Shown: positions 1 through 6,802 of the stretch, piece by piece | Numbering within the stretch: position 1 is the first letter of the stretch | How the letters are laid out: each line of letters opens with the position of its first letter | From: Roseiarcus sp043739325 | GTDB lineage: Bacteria > Pseudomonadota > Alphaproteobacteria > Rhizobiales > Beijerinckiaceae | Length of the DNA stretch: 13,734 bases | NCBI GenBank assembly: GCA_043739325.1 | Contig: JAYUFK010000179.1 | Span: 1-13,734, forward strand | Reading direction: 5' to 3' | Position numbers and translations under genes: made by a program | Notes under the pieces: model-generated | What the model was told of the DNA's origin: nothing | The model's database searches: none | The model's input: only the letters and a program-made list of their open reading frames with translations

Positions 1-132
1 AACAATCGCTTGATCGGTCGCGCCATCTCTGTGATCCTCGTCGCAAATCAGTTGTGACAAAGATCATAGTCGTTAATTAAGAGACGGAACACTAGGTGAA
101 CCCATCGACGAGCGCGCGATGAAAAGTTGCGT

Positions 133-152
133 CGCGCCTGGGCAATGGCGCG
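133..152 (-). terminator. weak candidate terminator after the desaturase gene
   Basis: Read on the minus strand, this is a 6-bp GC stem (CGCGCC/GGCGCG) with an 8-nt loop, starting 18 nt after the desaturase stop. The T-run (CTTTT) comes only about 7 nt later, so it is a poor fit to a Rho-independent terminator. The remaining bases 1-132 show no gene or clear signal. Confidence 0.25.
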
Positions 153-169
153 CGCCTCTAGCTTCTCTG

Positions 170-1237
170 TTACGATGTAGACGCTCCGCTCGCGCGTTTC
201 GACCGTTCGCGCAAAGCGCGAAACGAAATGAGCCGTCGGGTGCCCTCATCCCACAATGCGAATTTTACGCATCGCAAACTCTGTAGAAGCGTAAGGCGGC
301 TAACGCCCGAAAGCTCCGGATGGTTCTTGAGCGCTTCCGACAGCCGATAATACGGAATCTTGCTGCTTAGATGATGAATGTGATGCACGCCGATATTGGC
401 GCTGAACCAACGCAACACGATTGGCAGGTCGTAGTGTGAGCTGCCGTGCAAAGCTGAATCGGGCAAGGACCAATCTTCGTCCCGAGCCCACCTTGTTTCT
501 TCGAATTGATGCTGCACGTAGAACAGCCACACGCCAAGCGACCCGGAGATCAGTACAATTGGCCCGTGGATCAGCAGGAAGGGGCCCAGTCCGATCAACC
601 AGATTAGCAGCGAGACGATCGCCGCAATGCCGAGATTCGTCGACATCGTGCTAATCCAGGGCTTCCACCCTGCACCCCACATAAAGCCGACGGGAGCCCG
701 ATGCTGCAGCACGAAGAGATAGGCCGGGCCAATGCCGAACATAACTGCCGGATGGCGATAAAGGCGGTATCCCAACCGACCAAGCCAATTACGCTTCAAA
801 TACTCGTTCACTGTCAACGTATCGATATCCCCCATGCCACGTCGATCGAGGTTCCCCGAAGTCGCGTGGTGGGCGGCGTGCGTGCTCTTCCAATAGTCGT
901 ATGGGGTAAGCGTTATGACGCCAATCACCCGTCCGACCCAATCGTTGATGACGCGGTGTCGGAAAAATGATCCGTGGCTGCAGTCGTGCTGAATCAGGAA
1001 CAATCGCACGAGAAAACCGGCGGCGGGAATGGAGAGGATCAGACTCAACCAGTAGCTGATGTGCATGAGTCCCCACATCGCCACCCACAGCGTGATAAGC
1101 GGCAATGCGGTAATAGCTATTTCGATAAGGCTGCGAGAAAGCATCGGGTCGCGGTAGCACGCCAAGACGCCTGGCAAGCGTTGCACATTGAGGTCGTGCG
1201 GTTCAAAATTTGCAACTGTGGCTCGTTCGCGCTTCAT
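170..1237 (-). CDS. membrane fatty acid desaturase (acyl-lipid delta-12/omega-6 type)
   Basis: A 355-residue integral membrane di-iron desaturase that would introduce a double bond into membrane acyl chains in the inner membrane. All three histidine boxes are visible: HDCSH (residues 84-88), HAAHH (120-124) and HHIHH (285-289). Hydrophobic stretches lie at about 40-82 and 200-240. The VQHQFEETRW segment before the third box and the HHLSSKIPYYRL context are typical of the bacterial delta-12/omega-6 branch, but position specificity and the acyl donor are inferred from family resemblance only. The ATG start has no strong Shine-Dalgarno sequence; the only nearby upstream ATG (in ATGGCATCCCGATAATG) hits a stop after four codons. 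The terminator at 1281-1302 cuts it off from the gene upstream, so it probably has its own promoter in the 44 bp before the start; no clean promoter was seen there. Length is normal and no key residue is missing. Confidence 0.9.
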   Translation of the reverse strand: MKRERATVANFEPHDLNVQRLPGVLACYRDPMLSRSLIEIAITALPLITLWVAMWGLMHISYWLSLILSIPAAGFLVRLFLIQHDCSHGSFFRHRVINDWVGRVIGVITLTPYDYWKSTHAAHHATSGNLDRRGMGDIDTLTVNEYLKRNWLGRLGYRLYRHPAVMFGIGPAYLFVLQHRAPVGFMWGAGWKPWISTMSTNLGIAAIVSLLIWLIGLGPFLLIHGPIVLISGSLGVWLFYVQHQFEETRWARDEDWSLPDSALHGSSHYDLPIVLRWFSANIGVHHIHHLSSKIPYYRLSEALKNHPELSGVSRLTLLQSLRCVKFALWDEGTRRLISFRALRERSKRASGASTS

Positions 1238-1263
1238 TATCGGGATGCCATTGATTCGAGGTG

Positions 1264-1276
1264 GTGTAAGTCACAC
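1264..1276. promoter_or_regulatory. short inverted repeat upstream of the desaturase
   Basis: GTGT-AAGTC-ACAC lies 27-39 bp upstream of the desaturase start codon, between it and the terminator of the preceding gene. It could be an operator for a lipid-responsive repressor, but with 4-bp arms it may be chance. Confidence 0.15.
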
Positions 1277-1280
1277 TAAG

Positions 1281-1302
1281 GGAAAACGGGCGCTAACGCC
1301 CG
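1281..1302 (-). terminator. Rho-independent terminator of the 46-residue protein gene
   Basis: On the minus strand the sequence reads CGGGCG-TTAG-CGCCCG-TTTTCC: a perfect 6-bp GC stem, a 4-nt loop and then four T. It lies 84 nt after the stop of the small gene (1386-1526) and 44 nt before the desaturase start. A second perfect hairpin, CGCCGC-ATG-GCGGCG (1312-1326), sits just before it in transcription order. Confidence 0.7.
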
Positions 1303-1385
1303 CACAAATATCGCCGCATGGCGGCGCAATTGCGACGGCAAGAGTCATTCTTGGCGCGGCCAACAAAATACCGGTTAGGACGAAG

Positions 1386-1526
1386 TTATTTCTTCCGCGG
1401 CGCCGACCCAGCAGGTTGGCTAACTTTAGAAAATCCCGCAGGCGTCGTCGCGCCCACAGTGTCCTTCACTTTGTCTTTTTTCGGCTTCTTCGCTTCCTTG
1501 TTGCTTCGCATTTGTCCCTTGGCCAT
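1386..1526 (-). CDS. 46-residue lysine-rich conserved small protein
   Basis: A short gene of unknown function encoding a very basic protein of 46 residues that begins MAKGQMRSNKEAKKPKKDK and ends APRKK, with a Pro/Ala/Ser/Thr-rich second half. It has no hydrophobic segment or signal peptide, so it should be cytoplasmic and might bind nucleic acid; that is inference from charge alone. Its reality is supported by an AAGGAG Shine-Dalgarno sequence 7 nt before the ATG and by the terminator after its stop. From memory, small proteins starting MAKGQxRSNxExKKPKK are widespread in Rhizobiales genomes, but this could not be searched here. It is monocistronic and divergent from aroQ. The overlapping longer minus-strand frame at 1426-1677 is not real. 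Confidence 0.75.
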   Translation of the reverse strand: MAKGQMRSNKEAKKPKKDKVKDTVGATTPAGFSKVSQPAGSAPRKK

Positions 1527-1660
1527 AGTCTTTCTCCTTCACTCCGAGGCGACTTTGCACAGAATTAGGCCCGTCTGCCAAGTGCGCCAGAAGTTCAATT
1601 ACTCCTAAATCGCACTCGTGTGGGATCGGCGACACTCGAGGCGCCTTAAACCGAAGGCTT

Positions 1661-1689
1661 TTGACCTGGTCGCGCACCGGCCGTATTCA
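1661..1689 (+). promoter_or_regulatory. sigma70-type promoter of aroQ
   Basis: TTGACC (1661-1666) and TATTCA (1684-1689) are separated by exactly 17 bp. Transcription would start near 1696, giving a leader of about 38 nt before the GTG of aroQ. GAGGA at 1723-1727 is the Shine-Dalgarno sequence. This is the clearest promoter in the window. Confidence 0.6.
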
Positions 1690-1733
1690 TCGAATTTTGG
1701 CGGCGAGAGTCCGCGAATCAATGAGGACATCGA

Positions 1734-2189
1734 GTGACCGTCAGCGTTCTGATTATAAATGGTCCCAACCTGAATTTGCTGGGCCAACGAGAACCAACTA
1801 TCTACGGGCGTGAAACATTGCTCGAGGTTGAAATTCAATGCCGAGCGCTTGGCGCCGAACTGGGGTTGGATGTCACGTTCAAGCAAAGCAATGCTGAGCA
1901 CGAACTCATCGATTGGATTCATTCCGCTCGTAAGAGCGTTGCCGCGATCATTATCAACCCGGGCGCCTATTCCCATACTTCGATCGCAATTCTGGACGCG
2001 TTGAATGCTTGTGAGTGTCCCATACTTGAAGTCCACATATCAAATATTCATCGCCGCGAAGACTTTCGCCATCATTCCTATGTTTCGCTTGCGGCGGCTG
2101 GGGTTATTGCGGGTTTCGGGATACATGGCTATCTCCTCGCGTTGCGCCAGGTCGCGTGGCTCCGGGGATTAAGCAAGGCAATGCCGTGA
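1734..2189 (+). CDS. aroQ: 3-dehydroquinate dehydratase, type II
   Basis: Catalyses the dehydration of 3-dehydroquinate to 3-dehydroshikimate, the third step of the shikimate pathway (or, reversed in role, quinate breakdown), as a cytoplasmic dodecamer. The 151-residue length is normal. Family motifs are complete: NGPNLNLLG (10-17), REP with R19, catalytic YG at Tyr24, NPGAYSHTS (75-83) with Asn75 and His81, EVHISN with His101, and FRHHS with Arg112. The start is GTG, supported by GAGGA 6 nt upstream; an ATG at 1721 is out of frame. In many alphaproteobacteria aroQ is followed by accB-accC; here it is followed 105 bp later by an usher remnant, so it may be a relocated copy or a second paralogue. 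Function is confident, the pathway role less so. Confidence 0.95.
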   Translation: MTVSVLIINGPNLNLLGQREPTIYGRETLLEVEIQCRALGAELGLDVTFKQSNAEHELIDWIHSARKSVAAIIINPGAYSHTSIAILDALNACECPILEVHISNIHRREDFRHHSYVSLAAAGVIAGFGIHGYLLALRQVAWLRGLSKAMP

Positions 2190-2294
2190 ATATTCGCCAA
2201 GATTTCAATAGCTAAGTGTGACGACCACCGTATCATTGTAGGCGCCAATCGTCGGGGTCGTTTGAGGCGGCACGCGCCCATAGACTGGGAGTGA

Positions 2295-2597
2295 TCGCGT
2301 GAGGCCCGTCGCAGCGGCGTTGTTGTCGATTTCAGAGTGGCGACAAATGTGCACGATGCCGAAGTCATACTTAAAAATGCGAGCGGCGCGGTAATCCCAA
2401 CTGGCGCGAGGGTCGAGGGCCCGGGCGGCAAGGCCGTCGCGATTGTCGGATATGACGGGAGGGCCTATCTCTCGGATTTGCACGCGCAGAACACGTTTGT
2501 GGTGCGGGCAGACAAGCGGTCTTGCACCGCTCAATTCGACTATTTTGTCACCGGGGCGAGTGTTCGACCGACCATCGGTCCCGTTGTTTGCCATTAA
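2295..2597 (+). pseudogene. C-terminal remnant of a fimbrial outer-membrane usher (PapC/FimD family)
   Basis: About 100 codons resembling the extreme C-terminus of chaperone-usher ushers, the outer-membrane pores that assemble pili. Visible hallmarks: RRSGVVVDF (codons just before and over 2313-2336), ILKNASGAVIPTGARV, VGYDGRAYLSDL, then a cysteine in the SCTAQFDY segment and a terminal PVVCH. These match the usher C-terminal order 'SGvvvdF - plPxGa - vGydGxvyl - C - C'. Ushers are normally about 800 residues; only this end survives. An in-frame TGA lies at 2292-2294, and a VRP reading in another frame just before RRSGVVV suggests a frameshift near 2308. A GTG at 2337 could start an 86-codon frame, but it has no Shine-Dalgarno sequence. 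No chaperone or pilin gene is nearby. It ends 12 bp from the convergent ATPase gene. Confidence 0.75.
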
Positions 2598-2609
2598 GGC
2601 GTACGGTCT

Positions 2610-3674
2610 TCAGTTTGCCGAAAGCGCAATCAAATCTTCCCGCGAGAAATTGACGCTTATGCCCTGTCCGCGCGCCGCCGGCGGCAGGGCAGAGTCATTG
2701 AATGTGTCGACGAGGATCATGCTTTGCCCAACCCGCACTCGCACGCGAACCACGGAGCCCAGAAAGGACGCATCCTCGACGAGACCATTCAAGGTGTTGC
2801 GGTCCGACGTACCCACCCCAATGCGCAGCGCTTCCGGTCGTATGGCCAATGCGCGCATTTCGCCAACGGTTAGTCCTCCGGGATCGCCCGCCGCGAAGAC
2901 TCTCTGACCTTGGATCGCGAGTTCGCCGCTCGAAGGGTCGACGACAAAACCATTCAAGACATTAAGCGTGCCGATGAACGACGCGACGAAACGCGTACGC
3001 GGCCTATTGTAAATCTCAAACGGAGTGCCGACCTGCTCGATTGCCCCTTCGTTCATTACGACGATGCGATCGGACATTGATAGCGCTTCCTCTTGATCGT
3101 GGGTGACGAAAATCGTTGTAATTCCGAGTCTGCGCTGAAGTGTACGGATTTCGTCGCGCAATGAAACGCGGATACGCGCATCCAAGGCCGACAAAGGCTC
3201 ATCGAGAAGAAGTATCTTTGGGCTTGGCGCCAAGGCGCGCGCCAAGGAAACCCGCTGCTGCTGACCGCCCGACAATTGATAGGGGTACCGGTCCCGCAAT
3301 TGGGGAAGTTGGATCATCTCAAGCATTTCATCGACGCGGGACTTAATTTCCGGTGCGGGCTTCCCAGCAACGCGAAGGCCAAAGCCAATGTTGCCCGCGA
3401 CCGTCATATTCGGAAATAGCGCATAAGCTTGAAACACCATGCCAATATTTCGACGGTTTGCTCGAAGGCGTGTCACATCGCTCCCCTCGACATGAATTTG
3501 CCCGTGTGTTGGCGTCTCGAAACCAGCCACCATCCGCAGCGTTGTTGTCTTGCCGCAGCCGCTAGGTCCGAGGAAAGTCACCAGCTCGCCCCGCTCTACC
3601 GACAGATTGAACTCTTTTACGGCGGCGCTCGCACCATAGAATTTTTGGATGCCGGTCAATTGAAGGAACGCCAT
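2610..3674 (-). CDS. ABC transporter ATP-binding protein (PotA/FbpC-like)
   Basis: The energising subunit, on the cytoplasmic face, of the importer encoded just upstream. In the 354-residue protein Walker A GPSGCGKT is at 36-43, Q-loop Gln82, signature LSGGQ at 134-138, Walker B ILLLDEP at 154-160 and the switch His192. A C-terminal region from about 235 on fits a TOBE-type regulatory domain as in spermidine, iron and phosphonate importers. The open frame continues 57 codons upstream, but that part lies inside the permease gene and is unlike any ATPase N-terminus; ATG at 3674 starts the canonical MAFLQLTGIQKFYG. The spacing to the upstream permease stop is 14 bp, so it is the last gene of the operon. 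No terminator was seen after it; it converges on the usher remnant. Confidence 0.93.
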   Translation of the reverse strand: MAFLQLTGIQKFYGASAAVKEFNLSVERGELVTFLGPSGCGKTTTLRMVAGFETPTHGQIHVEGSDVTRLRANRRNIGMVFQAYALFPNMTVAGNIGFGLRVAGKPAPEIKSRVDEMLEMIQLPQLRDRYPYQLSGGQQQRVSLARALAPSPKILLLDEPLSALDARIRVSLRDEIRTLQRRLGITTIFVTHDQEEALSMSDRIVVMNEGAIEQVGTPFEIYNRPRTRFVASFIGTLNVLNGFVVDPSSGELAIQGQRVFAAGDPGGLTVGEMRALAIRPEALRIGVGTSDRNTLNGLVEDASFLGSVVRVRVRVGQSMILVDTFNDSALPPAARGQGISVNFSREDLIALSAN

Positions 3675-3688
3675 TTTTGAATTCGTTT

Positions 3689-4486
3689 CTATCGCTTGCC
3701 GGCGGTCGATGGCACGCCCCTGCCGAGGAACTGAATAAGGCCCATACACGCCCATGTGATCGCAAATGCCATAACCGACAGTGCCGCAGACTCGTATGGT
3801 TGCTTCGCGCCAACGCGTTGTAAATAGGGACCGAAGGTCAAACAATTAAGAAGGCTCGCGAAGGTGAACTCGCCGATCACGATCGCAAATGTAAGAAAGG
3901 CGCCCGAAAGGATGGAGACGCGAATGTTTGGAAGAATGACCTTCGTCATCACGACGAACCAATCGGCTCCTTGAATTTCGGCCGCTTCAGTCAATGTCCG
4001 CACGTCGATCGCGCTCAGGCCTGTGTCCACAGCGCGATACATGTAAGGCATAGCCAGCGCTACGTAGCCAAGGGTCAATAGGACGTTTGTGCCGGCCGCC
4101 GATCCCGTCAGTGGCAGATAAGACGATGTATCGTAAAGGCGGATATATCCGAACACCAGGACGATGGCGGGGATCACAAGCGGAAGCAGAGTGATGAATT
4201 CGACCAGGCCACGCAACTTGCGCAATCGCAATTGCACAAAATAAGCAGTTGGCAGCACCAAAGCGACTCCGAGAATGATCGCGGCAAGCGCCAATGCGAC
4301 TGAATAGAGAAACGACGCCTGAAAATTCCCATTGGCAAACGCCTGGATGTAGCTTTCGAAACTATAGGCGTTGACCCCGTCGCGTTTGACCCGCATTGAA
4401 AACTCGACGGTCGCGACCAATGGCGCGAGGAAATAGATCATGCCAAGGGCGAAAGCGAGCCAGGCGCCGAACGAACCGCGCTTCAT
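3689..4486 (-). CDS. ABC transporter permease, second subunit (PotC-like)
   Basis: An inner-membrane channel subunit of 265 residues with about six hydrophobic segments. The cytoplasmic EAA loop that docks the ATPase is visible as LTEAAEIQGADWFVVMTKVILP. The ATG at 4486 overlaps the TGA of the preceding permease gene in the classic ATGA arrangement, implying translational coupling. A GTG three codons further upstream (4495) is possible but less likely. Membership in the binding-protein-dependent permease family is clear. The transported substrate is unknown. Confidence 0.9.
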   Translation of the reverse strand: MKRGSFGAWLAFALGMIYFLAPLVATVEFSMRVKRDGVNAYSFESYIQAFANGNFQASFLYSVALALAAIILGVALVLPTAYFVQLRLRKLRGLVEFITLLPLVIPAIVLVFGYIRLYDTSSYLPLTGSAAGTNVLLTLGYVALAMPYMYRAVDTGLSAIDVRTLTEAAEIQGADWFVVMTKVILPNIRVSILSGAFLTFAIVIGEFTFASLLNCLTFGPYLQRVGAKQPYESAALSVMAFAITWACMGLIQFLGRGVPSTAGKR

Positions 4487-5370
4487 TTCAGCCACCGCTC
4501 GCTTCTCGCCCGCAACACGAGATAGGCGAGGTTCGACAGTCCTGTAATTATCAGCATGCCGACGGCGAGCGCATAGCCGAGGTTGGGGTCGTGCAAAACG
4601 TCGCCGCGTATTTGCGCGTACAGCTGGATTGGAACGATGTTGAAGACCGAACCAGTCAGCGCGTAGGCCGTCGCGATGGCGCCGAACGCGTTCGCGAATA
4701 ACAAGAGCGAGGCGCCCAAGATGCTAGGCAACAGCACAGGCAGAGCCACCAAGCGCCAATACTGCGTCGTGCTCGCTCCAAGAATTACAGCCGCTTCGGC
4801 CCACTCTTGTTTCATTCCGTCTAAAGCAGGAGTGACTACGAGAACCATCAACGGTATCTGAAAATAGAGATAGGTCAGCGTTAAGCCCGTGAAACTGAGT
4901 AAATTGAAGCCAACTGCGTAGAGGTCTAGGCCAAAAACATCGCGCAGTATGATGGTGACGATCCCTAACCGCCCAAGCGTTGCGAGGAACGCAAACGCGA
5001 GAGGTACGCCTGCGAAGTTCGACGCCACTCCTGAAAATGTCATCAAAGTTGGGCGCATCCAGCTTGGCAACCCGCCGCGAACCACCGCGAGCGCAAGAAC
5101 AAGGCCAAACAATGCTCCGAAGGATGCCGACGCGACGCTGACTTCGATGCTGAGCAAGTATGAGTTGAGGATCTTGGTCTGGGTCAGGCCAACAAAGTTC
5201 GTTAAAGTGAACGCGCCCTGGCCATCTTTAAAAGCCCCGATTAGAAGGTCAACCGTCGGAAGGATGAGAAATAGTAGTGCAAAGATGAAGAACGGAGCCA
5301 CGCCTAGATACGCAGCAATCTGCACTACGCTCATTGAATTTCTTGTAGCCGCCGGCGCGACAACCGTCAT
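4483..5370 (-). CDS. ABC transporter permease, first subunit (PotB-like)
   Basis: An inner-membrane channel subunit of 295 residues, with about six transmembrane segments starting near residue 18. The EAA loop reads EWAEAAVILGASTTQYW followed by RLVALPVLLPS, which is the family pattern. ATG at 5370 (MTVVAPAATRN) was chosen. An upstream in-frame GTG at 5439 lies inside the 13-bp hairpin at 5411-5440 and gives an Arg-rich extension that looks non-native. No strong Shine-Dalgarno sequence is seen before 5370. It pairs with the second permease as a heterodimer; expression relative to the binding protein gene is probably reduced by the hairpin. Confidence 0.9.
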   Translation of the reverse strand: MTVVAPAATRNSMSVVQIAAYLGVAPFFIFALLFLILPTVDLLIGAFKDGQGAFTLTNFVGLTQTKILNSYLLSIEVSVASASFGALFGLVLALAVVRGGLPSWMRPTLMTFSGVASNFAGVPLAFAFLATLGRLGIVTIILRDVFGLDLYAVGFNLLSFTGLTLTYLYFQIPLMVLVVTPALDGMKQEWAEAAVILGASTTQYWRLVALPVLLPSILGASLLLFANAFGAIATAYALTGSVFNIVPIQLYAQIRGDVLHDPNLGYALAVGMLIITGLSNLAYLVLRARSERWLK

Positions 5371-5410
5371 GCGGTGAACTCGTAGTTTGCGACCTGAACC
5401 GGGAAATCTG

Positions 5411-5440
5411 TGTGCGCCTCGCCTAACGGCGAAGCGCACA
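5411..5440 (-). promoter_or_regulatory. strong intercistronic stem-loop between binding protein and permease genes
   Basis: On the minus strand this is a 13-bp stem (TGTGCGCTTCGCC with GGCGAGGCGCACA, one G-U pair) closed by a GTTA loop. It is centred in the 111-nt gap between the binding protein stop and the permease start. No T-run follows, so it is not a Rho-independent terminator. Position and strength fit a 3'-end mRNA stabiliser that lets the binding protein be made in excess over the permeases, as known for malE-malF; that role is inference. Confidence 0.6.
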
Positions 5441-5481
5441 TTATTTGGCGACGAACGCGAGCGCGATCGTTTAGGCTAAGG

Positions 5482-6588
5482 TCATTTTGATACTGTTGCG
5501 CCGACGACGCTGTCCCATTGTTTGGCGATTACTTCTTTCGCGGCAGCCTGCTCGGCCAGCGTGGGGAACTTCGCGTTAGCATAGTTCTCTGCGGGTGGTA
5601 GCTTGGCCAGAACGTCGGCAGGTGCCTTGTTGTTCTTCACGAGGTCCTGAAAACGGATCGGATGACAATATCCCTTCAGCCAGCCGATCTGACCCTCGTC
5701 AGAATAGAGATATTCGAGCCAGAGTTTGGCCGCAGACGGATGCGGTGCGTAGGCGCTTATCGCTTGGACGTAGACTCCGGCGATGACGCCGCTCTTTGGC
5801 ACGACGACCGAAACCTTTGGATTGCCTTTCAGATTGTCGCGCGCCGAGAGGCCGTTATAGTCCCAGTAGACGATGATCGGGGTTGAGCCTTGGGCCAAAG
5901 ACCCAGCCGCGCCAATCACAGGAACGAAATTGCCCTTCTTATTCAGGTCTGCGAAGAAGGAGAGCCCAGCGGCCCCCGCTTTGGCGGCGTCGCTAGCGCC
6001 TGTTGCCAGGCCAGCCGCATAGGCAGCCATCGTCGCCTGATTAGACGTGCGCGGGTCTCCCGCAAGAGCGACAGACGCCTTGTAATCTGGTTCAAGCAGA
6101 TCGGCCCAGTCGTTCGGAACTTTCTTGACGATGTCGGTATTCACGGTGAACGACAAGACGCCATAATAGTCACCCGTCCAGAAGCCATCGGCGTCCTTGG
6201 CGCTGTCCGGGATCGAGGCCCAGGTAGATACTTTGTAGGGTTGGATCAGGCCGTCAGCTTTGGCCGAAGGCCCGAAAGACAGGCCGACATCGATAACGTC
6301 GGGCGCCTGGGGGCCTTTGTTGGTCTTGTTAGCTTTGATGGCCTCGATCTCGTCGCCCGAACCACCGTCCGGATTGAGCTCGTTGATCGTGAGACTGTAT
6401 TTCGCCTTGAAGCTGTCGAGGAGCGCGCCATAGCCACACCAGTCATGCGGCAGAGCGATCACGGTCAATTGGCCTTCTTTTTTAGCGGCTGCGACAAGAT
6501 CATCCATCCCATCGGCGAACACTGGCGCCGGCATGCCGCTGAACACAATCGCAGTTGCGGAACTTAGCAAGACCATTCTCATATTCAT
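5482..6588 (-). CDS. periplasmic solute-binding protein of an ABC importer (family 1/AfuA-like)
   Basis: Captures the ligand in the periplasm and delivers it to the two permeases encoded next. The 368-residue precursor has a Sec signal peptide: basic start, hydrophobic residues about 5-18, and likely cleavage after VFA (25|26). The mature part begins DGMDDLVAAAKKEGQLTV, typical of the extracellular solute-binding proteins related to AfuA/PotD, and ends with the helical LAEQAAAKEVIAKQW segment. ATG at 6588 is preceded by GGGAG; a longer frame reaching 6633 adds an Arg-rich leader that would spoil the signal peptide. Relatives bind ferric iron, thiamine, 2-aminoethylphosphonate, polyamines or sugar derivatives. 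I could not recognise a ferric-ligand tyrosine pair with confidence, so the substrate is left open. Confidence 0.9.
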   Translation of the reverse strand: MNMRMVLLSSATAIVFSGMPAPVFADGMDDLVAAAKKEGQLTVIALPHDWCGYGALLDSFKAKYSLTINELNPDGGSGDEIEAIKANKTNKGPQAPDVIDVGLSFGPSAKADGLIQPYKVSTWASIPDSAKDADGFWTGDYYGVLSFTVNTDIVKKVPNDWADLLEPDYKASVALAGDPRTSNQATMAAYAAGLATGASDAAKAGAAGLSFFADLNKKGNFVPVIGAAGSLAQGSTPIIVYWDYNGLSARDNLKGNPKVSVVVPKSGVIAGVYVQAISAYAPHPSAAKLWLEYLYSDEGQIGWLKGYCHPIRFQDLVKNNKAPADVLAKLPPAENYANAKFPTLAEQAAAKEVIAKQWDSVVGATVSK

Positions 6589-6705
6589 CGTCGCTCTCCC
6601 TCTTTTTCTTTCCGTCCCTTCGCGCGTCGGCATAGACGCCGCTTAAGGTTCCCCAATGGCGGTTATCGAGCCCATGTGACAGCCGCATGTCGAAGAAGCT
6701 CGGCA

Positions 6706-6719
6706 CCGTAAAATTACGG
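6706..6719. promoter_or_regulatory. inverted repeat, possible operator upstream of the ABC operon
   Basis: CCGTAA-AA-TTACGG, with 6-bp perfect arms, lies in the 214-bp gap between the enolase-superfamily gene and the binding protein gene, about 120 bp before the latter's start. Its compact form suits a dimeric regulator of the GntR, LacI or TetR kind, but no regulator gene is in the window. The rest of this gap holds no gene and no convincing -35/-10 pair. Confidence 0.3.
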
Positions 6720-6802
6720 CAGGCTACTGCTTTATTGTAACTTCCTCTTAGCATTGGGTATTTGCGGACCGGTCGCAAGGGGAATCGTGAGCGCCGCCGG
6801 GA

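Noticed and set aside
291..309. Recurring CTAACGCC-like words at about 297, 1293, 5423 and 8899 as a dispersed repeat family
   Set aside because: The shared core is only about 8 bp and the flanks differ; two copies are within coding sequence, so chance is the simpler explanation.
1605..2036. 143-codon minus-strand open frame opposite aroQ
   Set aside because: It is a shadow of a well-supported aroQ with no recognisable family.
2205..2594. 129-codon minus-strand frame over the usher remnant
   Set aside because: It has no family similarity, while the plus strand carries a recognisable usher C-terminus.
3675..3845. 57-codon N-terminal extension of the ATPase reading frame
   Set aside because: It lies entirely within the second permease gene and the 14-bp gap after it, and has no ATPase-like sequence; the family N-terminus begins at 3674.
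5890..6567. 225-codon plus-strand frame opposite the solute-binding protein gene
   Set aside because: Arg-rich antisense shadow of a clear gene with signal peptide and operon context.
5482..6588. Assigning the ABC importer as a ferric iron or phosphonate transporter
   Set aside because: The AfuA/PotD-like family is broad, and no diagnostic ligand residues could be confirmed by eye.
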